This document shows, in pieces, positions 1 through 8,677 of a stretch of DNA of 64,000 nt. The stretch comes from Lachnospiraceae bacterium UBA7093. GTDB taxonomy: Bacteria; Bacillota; Clostridia; Lachnospirales; Lachnospiraceae. The notes beneath the pieces are model-generated. The model saw only the letters and a program-made list of their open reading frames with translations. It was not told where the DNA came from and did no database searches. The position numbers were made by a program, and so were the translations under genes. The stretch lies in the NCBI GenBank assembly GCA_002492465.1, contig DKYT01000049.1, positions 44,947 through 108,946 of the forward strand. The letters are read 5' to 3'. Position 1 is the first letter of the stretch, and each line of letters starts with the position of its first letter.

Positions 1-649
1 AATTTGCAATGGCGAGATTGCTGTACCCTTCTATTTTGCAACGGAAAATCTTTCTTACGATATCTGCTGCAAATTCATCCGGCACAAGAAGATTTCTATT
101 ATCATTGCTTTTCTTATAACCAAAAACCGGAAACGCGCCGATAAATTCCCCTCGTTCCCTCTTAATTTTCTGATGGCTCCTTACTTTTTCGGATATATCC
201 CTTGCATAGGAATCGTTTATAAAGTTTTTGACAGGTACTATCATTGATTTTTCATTGTCATCTGCCGTCAGTGAGTCAAAATGATCTGTCAACGCAATAA
301 ACCGCACAGAAAGAGCCGGAAAGGTCTTCTGAATCAACCGCCCGGCTTCTATATAGTCTCGTCCTAATCGAGATAAATCCTTTACAATTACGCAGTCAAC
401 ATACCCTGCCTCTATGTCCTGCATCATTCGTTTAAATTGTGGTCTTTCAAAGTTCACTCCCGAATAACCGTCATCTGCATATATATCATAAATTTCCATA
501 TCATCTTGTTTTCTTATAAAGGATCGAATCAGGTCTCTCTGTGAAATTATACTATTGCTCTCCATTTTTTTGCTGTTACCCCCGGCAAAAATATCATCAT
601 GGCTTAACCGGAGATAAACAGCTACGCTATATACTTTTTCTGCTTCCAT
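1..649 (-). CDS. Large serine recombinase, N-terminal part (runs off the window)
   Basis: Site-specific recombinase that would excise and integrate the element. I translated the reverse complement by hand: the first 216 codons are open to the window edge. The N-terminal resolvase domain is clear: YLRLS near residue 12-16 holds the catalytic serine, followed by an ISQRDLI segment, a DGYSGVNFERP segment and VIVKDLSRLGRDYIEAG, all typical of the TnpX/Tn5397 group. A recombinase-domain start (GYKKSNDNRNLLVPDE) is visible near the edge. The ATG at 647-649 is preceded by a GGGAAGGGGA ribosome site. The gene is 32 bp downstream of the DUF6870-like gene on the same strand. The C-terminal DNA-binding and coiled-coil part is not visible. 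Confidence 0.9.
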   Translation of the reverse strand, partial: MEAEKVYSVAVYLRLSHDDIFAGGNSKKMESNSIISQRDLIRSFIRKQDDMEIYDIYADDGYSGVNFERPQFKRMMQDIEAGYVDCVIVKDLSRLGRDYIEAGRLIQKTFPALSVRFIALTDHFDSLTADDNEKSMIVPVKNFINDSYARDISEKVRSHQKIKRERGEFIGAFPVFGYKKSNDNRNLLVPDEFAADIVRKIFRCKIEGYSNLAIAN

Positions 650-681
650 ATGCGTTCCCCTTCCCTGAAGCTTCTAATTTT

Positions 682-954
682 TTATATTCGAAGCTGGGTT
701 TTCCTTTTGGCCAGTAAAATAATTCTATCATCGATTGTTTCATCCGTTTCTTCCACAAATCCGGTCTGTAAAATATATTCCCCAACCTTTTGTGCATATG
801 GATTACCTGCCTGTTCCATAAAAGACAGAATACGGCTCTCCATGCTCTTTTTAGAATCGATCACAATATCGTCTACATCCACAAGCTCCTCTCTCTTTAA
901 TTCCATGATATTCCTGTTCTGCATATATCTCAGTTCTTCTATTGATACCCCCAC
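682..954 (-). CDS. Small DUF6870-like element protein
   Basis: A 90-residue protein starting at a GTG (954) with an AAAGAGG ribosome site six bases upstream. It has the pattern of the DUF6870 family (IEELRYMQNRNI at the start, a DIVIDSKKSMESRILSF centre and a NPYAQKVGEYIL motif). In Lachnospiraceae elements this kind of protein lies next to serine recombinases. Its role is not established; coupling to excision control is only inferred from position. It probably shares a transcript with the recombinase. The family name is from memory of the sequence pattern and is moderately certain. Confidence 0.7.
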   Translation of the reverse strand: MGVSIEELRYMQNRNIMELKREELVDVDDIVIDSKKSMESRILSFMEQAGNPYAQKVGEYILQTGFVEETDETIDDRIILLAKRKTQLRI

Positions 955-1046
955 GTTCCGCCTCTTTAAATAACCTCTTGCACTAATATATGCTTTACTT
1001 AACTTGTCCTATCATAATCATTCGTGAAAAGGCATCTTTGTCCGCA

Positions 1047-1412
1047 TCAACCTGACAATATTATGACACCCTCCCCCGTATCCAAAAAACCTATCACAAC
1101 CCCTTTTCCTGTAAGGTTAAGCGTCCCCCCCTGAACCTGTGTAATTCCGCTTCTCACCAGAGGCGTGGGGTCAAAGGTTTCTATCTGTCCTGTCTGCATC
1201 AAACCATAAATCCCAGGAATGACAGGATATGAAAAATTGCTCACACTCATAGGCAGCGGAATATCTGTCCGCCTGATATAGCTCACAGCGATCTCTCCGC
1301 TCACCGGCTGATAAACATAGGCGCCTAACCCTCTTCGCAATTCCTCCGGCAGTGAAAAATCCGTAAGCAGATCATAATAATCATTTGAAAGAATTTTTTC
1401 CCGATCTGTCAT
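1047..1412 (-). pseudogene. Subtilisin-like (S8) protease gene cut by the integrative element
   Basis: The 121-residue frame starts at ATG 1412, 54 bp downstream of clpX. Its body (ILSNDYYDLL, then YVYQPVSGEIAVSYI, then LNLTGKGVVIGFLDTG) matches the N-terminus of Clostridial S8 peptidases of about 550-600 residues. The final motif holds the catalytic Asp of the Asp-His-Ser triad, normally followed by Ile-Asp. Here the frame instead continues with about eight foreign codons to a stop, because the element is inserted directly after the Asp-Thr-Gly codons. His and Ser regions are absent, so the product cannot be a protease. The remaining part of the gene should lie beyond the other end of the element. 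Confidence 0.85.
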
Positions 1413-1466
1413 TTACAATCTCATTGTTGTTTTTTTTAATATATGCCATGGCCGGGCAAAGTGCCA

Positions 1467-2975
1467 TCACTGTTTATCCTCGATCACCCTTAGATGATCC
1501 GGATTTTCTCCGCCAACGCTCCGTATATCAATGATCGGTCCCCCTGTTCCCTGGATATATTCTCTGGTAATGATGACACGCCCTATGTTGTCATCCTTGG
1601 GAATCTCATACATAATATCCAGCATAAACTCTTCAATAATTGCCCGAAGCGCCCTTGCGCCGGTATCCTTTTCCATCGCCTTCTCGGCAATCGCCTCAAG
1701 GGCGCCGTCGTCAAACTCCAGTTTTACCTCATCCAGTTCCAGCAGCTTCTGATATTGCTTTAAAATTGCGTTTTTAGGCTCCTTCAGAATTTTCACCATC
1801 ATCTCCTTGTCCAACGCGGCAAGAGTATAAATGATAGGAAGCCTTCCTATAAATTCCGGTATCATCCCAAATTTTTTTAAATCCTCAACGGTAACCTGAC
1901 GTAAAATATTTTTTTCCTTATCAAACTTGTCCTTCAGCTCTGCATTAAATCCAATGGAAGTCTGCTTTTTCAGACGCTGCTTGATGATTTCCTCCAAATC
2001 CGGAAAAGCGCCGCCACAAATAAAGAGAATATTTCTGGTGTTGATGGTTGCAAGGGGCACCATAGCATTCTTGCTGTTGGCTCCCACCGGTACCTCTACA
2101 TCCGCTCCTTCCAGAAGCCGCAGCATCCCCTGCTGCACACTTTCGCCGCTTACATCCCTGCTGGTAGTGTTTTTCTTTTTGGCAATCTTATCTATCTCAT
2201 CGATGAATACAATTCCCCTCTCCGCCTTTTCCGCGTCGTTGTCCGCCGCCGCAAGCAGCTTGGAGATCACGCTTTCAATATCGTCTCCAATATACCCTGC
2301 TTCTGTCAGAGACGTGGCGTCCGCAATGGCAAGGGGCACATCCAGCAGCCTTGCAAGGGTCTTTACCAGGTAAGTCTTACCGCAGCCTGTAGGTCCGATC
2401 ATCAGCATGTTGGACTTTTCGATCTCGATATCGTCCATGGTTCCAGTGGCAACTCTTTTGTAGTGGTTATACACCGCAACGGAAATCACTTTCTTGGCAT
2501 GCTCCTGTCCGATCACATAGTCGTCCAGCTGCGCCTTGATCTTGTGGGGCGGCGGAATATTTTTAATATCCAGCACCGGCTCTTCCCCTGTTTTGGGTTT
2601 CTTTTTTCTGACCCTCTGCTTATTGGGAATTCCGCCTTCTCCCTGTAGGTCTGCAATATTCACAAACCGGATACCGGAGTAGCCTTTATCGCTCATGGTT
2701 TTATTAAGATCGTCGATCAGGGAAGGGTTGTTCAACATTCCCTGATAATCAAACTGGCTGACCGTATCCATTGTTTTATGCATACAATCGTTACATACGG
2801 TAATGTTATTGGGGAGCTTAAACATTTTCCCTGTTTTGCTCTCCGGACGGCGGCAGATAAAGCAGACATCCTCATAGTCGCTTTCTTTCTTATCCTCGCC
2901 CTTCTTTTCTTCCGTATCTATGTTTTCCAATTCCTTTTTTTCTTCGCTCTGATCCTTTTCATCAAAATCTGACAT
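1467..2975 (-). CDS. clpX: ATP-dependent Clp protease ATP-binding subunit ClpX
   Basis: AAA+ unfoldase that feeds substrates to ClpP. Of 502 residues, the first 35 are an acidic Lys/Glu-rich extension not usual in ClpX (commonly about 420 residues). A C4 zinc-binding domain follows (Cys38, Cys41, Cys61, Cys64). Walker A is GPTGCGKT (194-201), pore loop GYIG (227-230), Walker B IVFIDE (255-260). An IGF tripeptide in the QTSIGFNAE loop is the known ClpP-docking motif, so a ClpP partner is expected although none lies in the window. The arginine/sensor segment PEFIGRLP is present. The gene follows the NlpC/P60 gene by 48 bp on the same strand. Identification is secure; the role of the extension is unknown. 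Confidence 0.95.
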   Translation of the reverse strand: MSDFDEKDQSEEKKELENIDTEEKKGEDKKESDYEDVCFICRRPESKTGKMFKLPNNITVCNDCMHKTMDTVSQFDYQGMLNNPSLIDDLNKTMSDKGYSGIRFVNIADLQGEGGIPNKQRVRKKKPKTGEEPVLDIKNIPPPHKIKAQLDDYVIGQEHAKKVISVAVYNHYKRVATGTMDDIEIEKSNMLMIGPTGCGKTYLVKTLARLLDVPLAIADATSLTEAGYIGDDIESVISKLLAAADNDAEKAERGIVFIDEIDKIAKKKNTTSRDVSGESVQQGMLRLLEGADVEVPVGANSKNAMVPLATINTRNILFICGGAFPDLEEIIKQRLKKQTSIGFNAELKDKFDKEKNILRQVTVEDLKKFGMIPEFIGRLPIIYTLAALDKEMMVKILKEPKNAILKQYQKLLELDEVKLEFDDGALEAIAEKAMEKDTGARALRAIIEEFMLDIMYEIPKDDNIGRVIITREYIQGTGGPIIDIRSVGGENPDHLRVIEDKQ

Positions 2976-3022
2976 ATTTTCCCTCGTTTCTGCACCGTTT
3001 CCGACGCATAATATATTTTCCG

Positions 3023-4336
3023 TTACACAACCCTTCTCACGGATAAAATTTCTTTATAGGTAGCGTGGGTAATCTTGATCCCTGACCGCTGGGTGCTGGC
3101 ATGGACGATCTGACCGTTTCCGATATAGATGCCCACGTGTCCTGCATAGCACATAATATCGCCCGGCTGCGCTTCAGAATAGGAAACCCCTGTCCCTGTG
3201 CTCCGCAAAGAGTAAGAGGTTCTTGGCACACTGTAGCCAAAGTCTTTATACACCCGCCATACGAAACCGGAACAGTCCGCCCCTTCGGTTAAACTGGTTC
3301 CGCCCGGCACATAAGGATTTCCGATAAACTGGCAGGCATAATTGGCAATTTGCTGTCCTTTACTGCCGGTTCCCGAATAACTGGACGCGGAGGCATAATT
3401 TCCGCCGGAGGAGGAACTGCTGCCTCCGGAAGAGGATGTGCTCTGTCCCCCTGAAGAACTCTGGGACGCCTGGTTTTGAAGCGCCAGCTCCTGTGCCCGC
3501 CTTGCCTCTTCCTCCGCCTGCTTCGCCGCGTCGATTTCCGACTGCTTCTTTGCCGCCGCTGCTTCCAGCTTTTTGATCTCGTCATTTTGCTTTCGGATAT
3601 TCGCCTTGTAAACTGCCGCTTCCTGCTTTGCCTGGGCAAGCTGAACCTCGTAATCCTCATAGACTGCTTTTCTGTCGGCCAGAATAATCTCCAGGCTTTC
3701 CTTTTCTTCCATCAGCTCGTGCTCCTGTGCCTCCAGCTCCGCCATCTCTTCCTCCAGCTTCGCCTTAAGCGCCTCCACAGCTTCCCTTGCCGCCTGATAA
3801 TCCTCCAGCATCTTTCTGTCGTACTCGTAAAGCCTCTCCACATATTCCGCTTTATTCACCATATCTCCGAAATTCTGGCTTTCAAGCAGAATCTGTAAAT
3901 AAGTAGTATCCCCCTTTTCGTACATAAACTGGATTCGAAGCTTCATTGCCTCGTACTGCTGCCGCTCGGTTTCCTTCGCCGCCTCGTATTCTATGGTAGT
4001 TTCTTCTATTTGCTTTTTCTTATCCTCAATTTCTTCCTCGATCATTTCTACGCTGGCAATGGTTTCCACAAGAGCAGCATCGATCTCATCGATCTCATCC
4101 GCCACCTCGTCTACGTCAGACTGGATAGAACTCACCTTGCCGGAAGCTTGATTATACCGCTGCTGTTCCTCTTTTTTTCTGGCGTCCGCTTCTCTTTTCT
4201 GATCCTCTAATTCTTTTTTTTGTCTCTCCAAATCAGAGATACTTGACGCCCTTACCGGCTCCGCCACCAAAAACATCATAGCGCACGCCAGCAGCGCGGC
4301 AAGAAACCTGACCTGTTTCCTGTTCCTTTTATGCAT
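3023..4336 (-). CDS. Secreted NlpC/P60 peptidoglycan hydrolase with coiled coil (PcsB/SagA type)
   Basis: Probable cell-wall endopeptidase. Residues 1-30 form a signal peptide (KR-rich start, LAALLACAMMFLVAEP core). Residues about 31-280 are a long Glu/Lys/Gln-rich coiled coil as in PcsB, SagA and CwlO-type hydrolases, where it keeps the enzyme inactive until it meets an FtsEX-like partner. A Ser/Gly linker (about 288-325) leads to a C-terminal NlpC/P60 domain (327-437) with Cys355 in ADCSGFVW, His400 in GHVGIYIG and His412 in QIVHAS, the expected catalytic residues. The start has a GAGGCAGGAAG ribosome site. Length and layout are normal for the family. Confidence 0.92.
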   Translation of the reverse strand: MHKRNRKQVRFLAALLACAMMFLVAEPVRASSISDLERQKKELEDQKREADARKKEEQQRYNQASGKVSSIQSDVDEVADEIDEIDAALVETIASVEMIEEEIEDKKKQIEETTIEYEAAKETERQQYEAMKLRIQFMYEKGDTTYLQILLESQNFGDMVNKAEYVERLYEYDRKMLEDYQAAREAVEALKAKLEEEMAELEAQEHELMEEKESLEIILADRKAVYEDYEVQLAQAKQEAAVYKANIRKQNDEIKKLEAAAAKKQSEIDAAKQAEEEARRAQELALQNQASQSSSGGQSTSSSGGSSSSSGGNYASASSYSGTGSKGQQIANYACQFIGNPYVPGGTSLTEGADCSGFVWRVYKDFGYSVPRTSYSLRSTGTGVSYSEAQPGDIMCYAGHVGIYIGNGQIVHASTQRSGIKITHATYKEILSVRRVV

Positions 4337-4409
4337 CTTCCTGCCTCACACCCACACTTTAACCGGGCGTCACGCCCTCTCTCTGCTCCCGTATCCTTTG
4401 CCTTAGATC

Positions 4410-5567
4410 CTACTCCTTTATCACAGCGCTTTCCTTCAGGAATTCCACTACCTCCTGCAGCAGCAGATGTTCCCTGTAGGATTCTACATCGATGGCTTCT
4501 TTATACTGTTCCACGCTTTCAAATCCATATTGCGAAGCTTCTTCAGCCAAAACCTCCTCCAGCTTTTCATCTGTAATTTCGATTCCCTCCGCTTCCCCAA
4601 TCGCTCCTGCCACAAGGCATTGCCGTACCGACGCCTGTGCCTCCTCCAGGATCGCGTCCTCGTAGGTGTCTGCAGTACAGTCATACATATACGCCACATA
4701 ATCCGCAAGCTCCTGACCATACATCTGCGCCTGAGAGGTCAGCGCTTCGGTCACAGTTCCACTTATACGGTCAAGCATTCCCTGGGGAATTTCCTTAAAG
4801 GATGCATTTTCCACTGCCTTTGAAATAACCGCTATCACTTCATAGTCCTCTTTATTGCGTTCAAAATAGTCCTGTGCCTGCTGGGTCAACCCCTCTCTCA
4901 CATATTCCCTGAGATCCTCCACGGTGGCGCATCCCTCAATGGAAAGTCCGGCAACATACTCGTCCGTAAGCTCCGCCACTTCCTGGGTATTGATGCTGTT
5001 CAGCGTAATCGTAAAGACCACCGGCGTACCGGAAAGATCCGGATTATTGAGGTAAGGATCCGGGAAAGCCAAATTCAGGTCTTTGGTTTCTCCCACTTCC
5101 ATACCGATAATCCCCTCCTCAAAGCCGTCTATAAAGCCGCCTGCTCCCAACGTAATGGAATAGTCCTCAGCAGTTCCGCCGTCAAAAGCCTCGCCGTCAA
5201 TTTTCCCCTCAAAATCTACGTTTGCCACATCGCCGGTTTCTGCGACGCTGCGATCTGTGATCGGCACCAATTCAGGGTTCGAAGCCAGCACATCAGATAT
5301 AAAGCGATCAATATTCTTCTCTGTCACCTTAGGTGCGGAAATTTCAACCTCAAGTCCTTTGTATTCTCCAAGGGTAACATAATCGCCGGCTGTAAAATCC
5401 GAAAGATAAACTGCTTCCTCTCCACCGCCTGCTTCTTCCCCTCCTGATTCCTGCTCTGTTTTCTTCCCCTGCTCTTCCGCTTCGTTCTTTCCCTGATTTC
5501 CACATCCGGTTAACAAGCCTGCAATCATAAGGGCGCAAATCATTACCGCTATACTCTTTTTCATCAT
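4410..5567 (-). CDS. Lipoprotein with trigger-factor-like FKBP peptidyl-prolyl isomerase architecture
   Basis: Probable extracytoplasmic folding factor. The N-terminus has a lipobox (MIAGLLTGCGN) followed by a Glu/Gly-rich linker. The body aligns with the FKBP domain of trigger factor (GDVANVDFEGKIDGEAFDGG, GFIDGFEEGIIGMEVGE, then DPYLNNPDLSGTPVVF), and the C-terminal half resembles the helical chaperone domain. The ribosome-binding N-terminal domain of cytoplasmic trigger factor is absent and replaced by the lipid anchor. Start chosen at the first ATG (5567), five bases after AAGGAG; an in-frame TTG at 5570 and ATG at 5564 are alternatives. A secreted-protein foldase such as a PrsA analogue is a reasonable inference. 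Confidence 0.88.
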   Translation of the reverse strand: MMKKSIAVMICALMIAGLLTGCGNQGKNEAEEQGKKTEQESGGEEAGGGEEAVYLSDFTAGDYVTLGEYKGLEVEISAPKVTEKNIDRFISDVLASNPELVPITDRSVAETGDVANVDFEGKIDGEAFDGGTAEDYSITLGAGGFIDGFEEGIIGMEVGETKDLNLAFPDPYLNNPDLSGTPVVFTITLNSINTQEVAELTDEYVAGLSIEGCATVEDLREYVREGLTQQAQDYFERNKEDYEVIAVISKAVENASFKEIPQGMLDRISGTVTEALTSQAQMYGQELADYVAYMYDCTADTYEDAILEEAQASVRQCLVAGAIGEAEGIEITDEKLEEVLAEEASQYGFESVEQYKEAIDVESYREHLLLQEVVEFLKESAVIKE

Positions 5568-5719
5568 CAATACTCCTTATCAAATCCCCTTAACGGGTAC
5601 TCTACTTTTATACCATAAAACAGGGGTAAACAAAAGCACTTCCCTATTTTATTTAAAATAAATTTATAATTCCAATTTACAATTATATATCAAATTCCCC
5701 CTAAGTTCAATGAAATAGC

Positions 5720-5748
5720 TTGCCTATTTCTTCCTGGAATGATAAAAT
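5720..5748 (+). promoter_or_regulatory. Sigma-A-type promoter for the gene at 5807
   Basis: TTGCCT at 5720-5725, a 17-base spacer, and TAAAAT at 5743-5748, ending 58 bases before the chosen GTG start. By-eye match only. Confidence 0.5.
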
Positions 5749-5806
5749 AAAATTCATATCGCCGTCCACTTCATTTTGCAATAGCACAGACGGCAAGGAG
5801 GTTACC

Positions 5807-6283
5807 GTGAGTAAATTAGCAATCGTTTTATTAGTGATTCTGGCAGTATTGGTTATTGCCCTGGTTGTCTTATATTTCCTTGGGAAAAAGGCGCAAAAGC
5901 GTCAGGACGAACAGCAGGAACAGATTAACGCTATGAAACAGACAGTTTCCATGCTGATCATTGACAAAAAACGGATGAAGATCAAGGAATCCGGCCTTCC
6001 CCAAATGGTCATCGATCAGACGCCCAAGCTTCTTCGAGGCTCCAAACTCCCTATCGTTAAGGCAAAGGTAGGTCCCCAGATCATGACCCTTGTGTGCGAG
6101 GAGAAAATTTTTGATTCCGTTCCTGTAAAGAAAGAAGTAAAGGCAGTGGTAAGCGGCATTTATATCACCGATGTAAAAGGTCTTCACGGCAAGACCGCTC
6201 CCGCTCCAGCCAAGAAAAAAGGCTTCTTCAAGCGTACCCTTGAGAAAGCCCAGGAAAAAGCCGGCGCTAAGCCGGTAAAGTAG
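5807..6283 (+). CDS. Single-pass membrane protein of unknown function
   Basis: A 158-residue protein. The GTG at 5807 is chosen because AAGGAGG ends five bases upstream; a longer open frame from 5720 overlaps the promoter. Residues 4-24 form one membrane helix (IVLLVILAVLVIALVVLYF). A charged stretch follows (KKAQKRQDEQQEQI), then a compact domain with SMLIIDKKRMKIKESGLP and TPKLLRGSKLPIVKAKVGP, and a Lys/Ala/Pro-rich basic tail. The protein looks cytoplasmic-facing apart from the anchor. I do not recognise a named family. It is the only plus-strand gene in this block and has its own promoter and terminator. Confidence 0.8.
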   Translation: MSKLAIVLLVILAVLVIALVVLYFLGKKAQKRQDEQQEQINAMKQTVSMLIIDKKRMKIKESGLPQMVIDQTPKLLRGSKLPIVKAKVGPQIMTLVCEEKIFDSVPVKKEVKAVVSGIYITDVKGLHGKTAPAPAKKKGFFKRTLEKAQEKAGAKPVK

Positions 6284-6315
6284 CTGCCATTTTATATTAC
6301 TTTTATTGTCTATCG

Positions 6316-6346
6316 AAAGGATGCTTCCCGTGGGAGCGTCCTTTTT
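6316..6346 (+). terminator. Rho-independent terminator after 5807-6283
   Basis: AAGGATGCTTCC pairs with GGGAGCGTCCTT (two G-U pairs) around a CGT loop, followed by a short T run. Confidence 0.75.
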
Positions 6347-6399
6347 ATGTCCAATAAGCCGGACCGCAAAGCGTGCCGGCGTTTGGTCCAAACGCCGTT

Positions 6400-6843
6400 T
6401 TACAGGAAATGTACCCCCTCCCCCCGGGGTCTTAACTCCATTTCTATTTTGCAGTCCGCCAGGTGCTGGTAGTTTGCTTCCAGTGCATACTCCACCTCCA
6501 GCCGGATCTGGTTCTCCCTTTCCTCCAGAGAAATAAATTCCGTATCCACTCCAATCAGTATATTCCCATAAGGGGTCATATAGCTGGTTATATTCTTTTT
6601 ATTCTCTTCAAAAATCATTTGCACATTTACAAGTCCCTTTTTGGAAACCACAAGACTGGATGCATTAAATTTGATTCTGTTTTGAATTGCCTCCGTAAAT
6701 CCCTCCATCATCTCTTCGTAAACAATGTAGTGATTTCCGTTTCGCTGATAATAGTCTGCCGTGGTAATCGTCTCCAGTTCCTGGGACTCGTCGGCTTTTT
6801 CCATCTGAAGTCCTTTCAGGGAAAGTAATATTTCTTTTGTCAT
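6400..6843 (-). CDS. DUF1934 (YwiB-like) beta-barrel protein
   Basis: A 147-residue protein matching the DUF1934/YwiB family, a small calycin-like beta barrel of unresolved function. Visible marks are ETITTADYYQRNGNHYIVYEE near the start, alternating hydrophobic strands, and a FISLEERENQIRLEVEYAL segment near the end. The ATG overlaps the murI stop (ATGA), so it is translationally coupled as the last gene of the ispE operon. Family members in other Firmicutes also sit near murI. Ligand and role are unknown. Confidence 0.82.
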   Translation of the reverse strand: MTKEILLSLKGLQMEKADESQELETITTADYYQRNGNHYIVYEEMMEGFTEAIQNRIKFNASSLVVSKKGLVNVQMIFEENKKNITSYMTPYGNILIGVDTEFISLEERENQIRLEVEYALEANYQHLADCKIEMELRPRGEGVHFL

Positions 6844-7673
6844 ACCTGTGCCTCGTACTCCTCTATATGAATTGTCTTTGCCGATAAAATTCCGTATTTG
6901 ATAATGGAATTGGCAAAATGCTTAAATTTTTCAGCGCCGTCGCTCACAAAAAAGCGATATTTATTATCGCCCAGCTTCGTTTCCTCATCATTCAGCATAT
7001 TTTCTGCAACCAGAAGCTCCTTTAATTCCCTCGCCGTTTCATAGGCAGGGTTTACCAGATTTACCTTTTCTCCTACAATCCGTCCCAGGGTGGAACGGAT
7101 CAATGGATAATGGGTGCAGCCCAGAATTAATGTGTCGATTCCAATGTCGATCAGCTCAGCAAGGTAGCGCTTGGCAATTTCATCCGTAACCGGATCCTGC
7201 AAAAGGCCTTCCTCCACCAGCGGCGTAAAGAGGGGGCATGCCTTCCCCACTACGCTTACCTTGGGATTGATTTCCTTTATGTATCTGGGATAGATGTTGC
7301 TGCCAATGGTGCCTTCCGTACCGATCACGCCGATTTTCCCATTCACAGTAGTTTCCGCCGCTACCTTTGCCCCCGGCTTCACTACCCCGATCATAGGAAT
7401 GTCCACTTCCTTTTCAATTTCATCCAGCGCATAGGCGCTTGCCGTATTGCACGCCACTACGATCGCCTTGACCTGCTGTGTCTGCAAAAAACGGACGATC
7501 TGTCTGGAATACCTGGTAACCGTTTCCTTTGATTTGCTGCCATAGGGCACTCTTGCCGTATCCCCAAAGTACACAATCTTTTCGTTGGGAATCTGCCGCA
7601 TAATTTCCCTTGCCACCGTAAGTCCCCCCACTCCGGAGTCAAAGACCCCTATGGGTGCATTTTTATGGTTCAT
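6840..7673 (-). CDS. murI: Glutamate racemase
   Basis: Makes D-glutamate for peptidoglycan. The 277 residues carry the full family signature: FDSGVGGLTVA at the start, the pair of catalytic cysteines in VVACNTASAYA and LGCTHYPLI, and YFGDTARVPYGSKS. Length is normal. The start overlaps the end of the upstream small gene by 11 bp and the stop overlaps the DUF1934 start, giving a tight operon. Confidence 0.97.
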   Translation of the reverse strand: MNHKNAPIGVFDSGVGGLTVAREIMRQIPNEKIVYFGDTARVPYGSKSKETVTRYSRQIVRFLQTQQVKAIVVACNTASAYALDEIEKEVDIPMIGVVKPGAKVAAETTVNGKIGVIGTEGTIGSNIYPRYIKEINPKVSVVGKACPLFTPLVEEGLLQDPVTDEIAKRYLAELIDIGIDTLILGCTHYPLIRSTLGRIVGEKVNLVNPAYETARELKELLVAENMLNDEETKLGDNKYRFFVSDGAEKFKHFANSIIKYGILSAKTIHIEEYEAQV

Positions 7674-7899
7674 ATCTGCATCTCTTTTCTATTTGGTTTT
7701 CATTTTTTCTCTCATATACATATTCTATCACACGGCTTTTTATACGAACATCACCAATTTCCCACGCAGGTTCTTTTGGCGCGTCCTCTTCCTCGCAAAC
7801 CTCGCAGGTGTCTTCTGTAAGGCACAGATCCGGATATACAAATCCCCACCATCCTATGATTGCGATCAATATTGCCGCTGTTTCACATACTCTTTTCAT
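7663..7899 (-). CDS. Small membrane-associated protein of unknown function
   Basis: A 78-residue protein with an AGGAAAGGTGAG ribosome site, overlapping murI by 11 bp. The first 25 residues are hydrophobic (AAILIAIIGWWGFVYP), a likely anchor or signal. They are followed by an acidic cysteine-containing segment (DTCEVCEEEDAPKEP) and a basic tail. The close Cys-Glu-Val-Cys pair might bind metal or form a disulfide, but nothing else supports this. Overlap, ribosome site and strand favour a real gene. Confidence 0.7.
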   Translation of the reverse strand: MKRVCETAAILIAIIGWWGFVYPDLCLTEDTCEVCEEEDAPKEPAWEIGDVRIKSRVIEYVYERKNENQIEKRCRYEP

Positions 7900-7967
7900 T
7901 CTTCACTCTCACCTTTCCTTCCATGACCATAGAAAAGGTCATGTGCTATGATAAGAGTGTTGCCCTT

Positions 7968-8666
7968 TTAAAGCCGCTTATTCAATCGGCTTTCATTTTC
8001 CAGACGTATCTGCCTGATAATTGATTTTTCCTGATTGTCAATGTGCAGCTTAGCCGCTTTTGCCGCTCTCGCCTTGTCCCGCCTTGCGATGCTCTCATAG
8101 ATCTCTCTGTGCTCGGCTATAAGATTGTCATGCCTGCTTTCTTCCTTAATGTAGACAAAGCGGTACCGATACATCTGCTCCGACAGGTTATTGACCATCT
8201 GCATAAGCCTCTGGTTTCCCGTTGCTTCCACAATAATATCATGCAGCGCCACATCCGCCTTTGCAATCACCGCCGCGTCCTTTCCTTTTGTCGCCTGTTC
8301 AAACTCATGGCACGCTGTCAAAAGCCGCTCTGTGTCTTCCTCCGTAATCCTGTCGCAGGCAAGCTCCACGCTGAGCGCGTCCAGGGCGCGCCTTACCTCC
8401 AACACATCCTTCAGGCTTTTTTCCGTAATTCTCGCCACCTCGGCGCCCCGCCTGGGAATCATAATTACAAGTCCCTCCAGCTCCAGCTTCCGGATCGCCT
8501 CCCTGATGGGCGTTCTGCTGACCCCCAGCTGGTTTGCCAGATGCACTTCCATAAGCCGTTCCCCCGGCTTTAACTGTCCGGTTAAGATCGCCTTCCGAAG
8601 GGTATTGAAAACCACATCCCGAAGAGGCAGGAATTCATTCATATCAATTTGAAATTGCTCTCCCAT
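7968..8666 (-). CDS. GntR-family transcriptional regulator (FadR/FCD subfamily)
   Basis: A 232-residue DNA-binding regulator. An N-terminal winged helix contains a helix-turn-helix (HLANQLGVSRTPIREAIRKL). A C-terminal all-helical FCD domain follows, with metal/ligand-pocket histidines in DVALHDIIVEA, LIAEHREIYESI and AAKLHIDNQE. The start has AAGGAG five bases upstream. It sits 11 bp after ispE and before the small membrane protein and murI, an arrangement that does not identify its effector, which for this subfamily is usually an organic acid or sugar acid. Confidence 0.92.
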   Translation of the reverse strand: MGEQFQIDMNEFLPLRDVVFNTLRKAILTGQLKPGERLMEVHLANQLGVSRTPIREAIRKLELEGLVIMIPRRGAEVARITEKSLKDVLEVRRALDALSVELACDRITEEDTERLLTACHEFEQATKGKDAAVIAKADVALHDIIVEATGNQRLMQMVNNLSEQMYRYRFVYIKEESRHDNLIAEHREIYESIARRDKARAAKAAKLHIDNQEKSIIRQIRLENESRLNKRL

Positions 8667-8677
8667 TTTTCTCCTTT

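Larger units (their letters stand above)
1..1075. mobile_element. Terminal part of an integrative element (recombinase end)
   Basis: The left 1.07 kb holds a large serine recombinase and a DUF6870-like small protein, a pairing known from Clostridial integrative and conjugative elements. The element ends inside a subtilisin-like gene: the host reading frame is intact up to the codons for Asp-Thr-Gly at 1074-1082 and then runs into unrelated sequence and a stop at 1047. The boundary is therefore placed at about 1071-1076. Only this end is visible; the rest lies left of the window, so the attachment repeat and cargo cannot be seen. Confidence 0.8.

Noticed and set aside
7922..7943. CATGACC/GGTCATG hairpin between gntR and the small membrane gene as a terminator
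   Set aside because: No T run follows on either strand and the genes look co-transcribed; at most a processing site.
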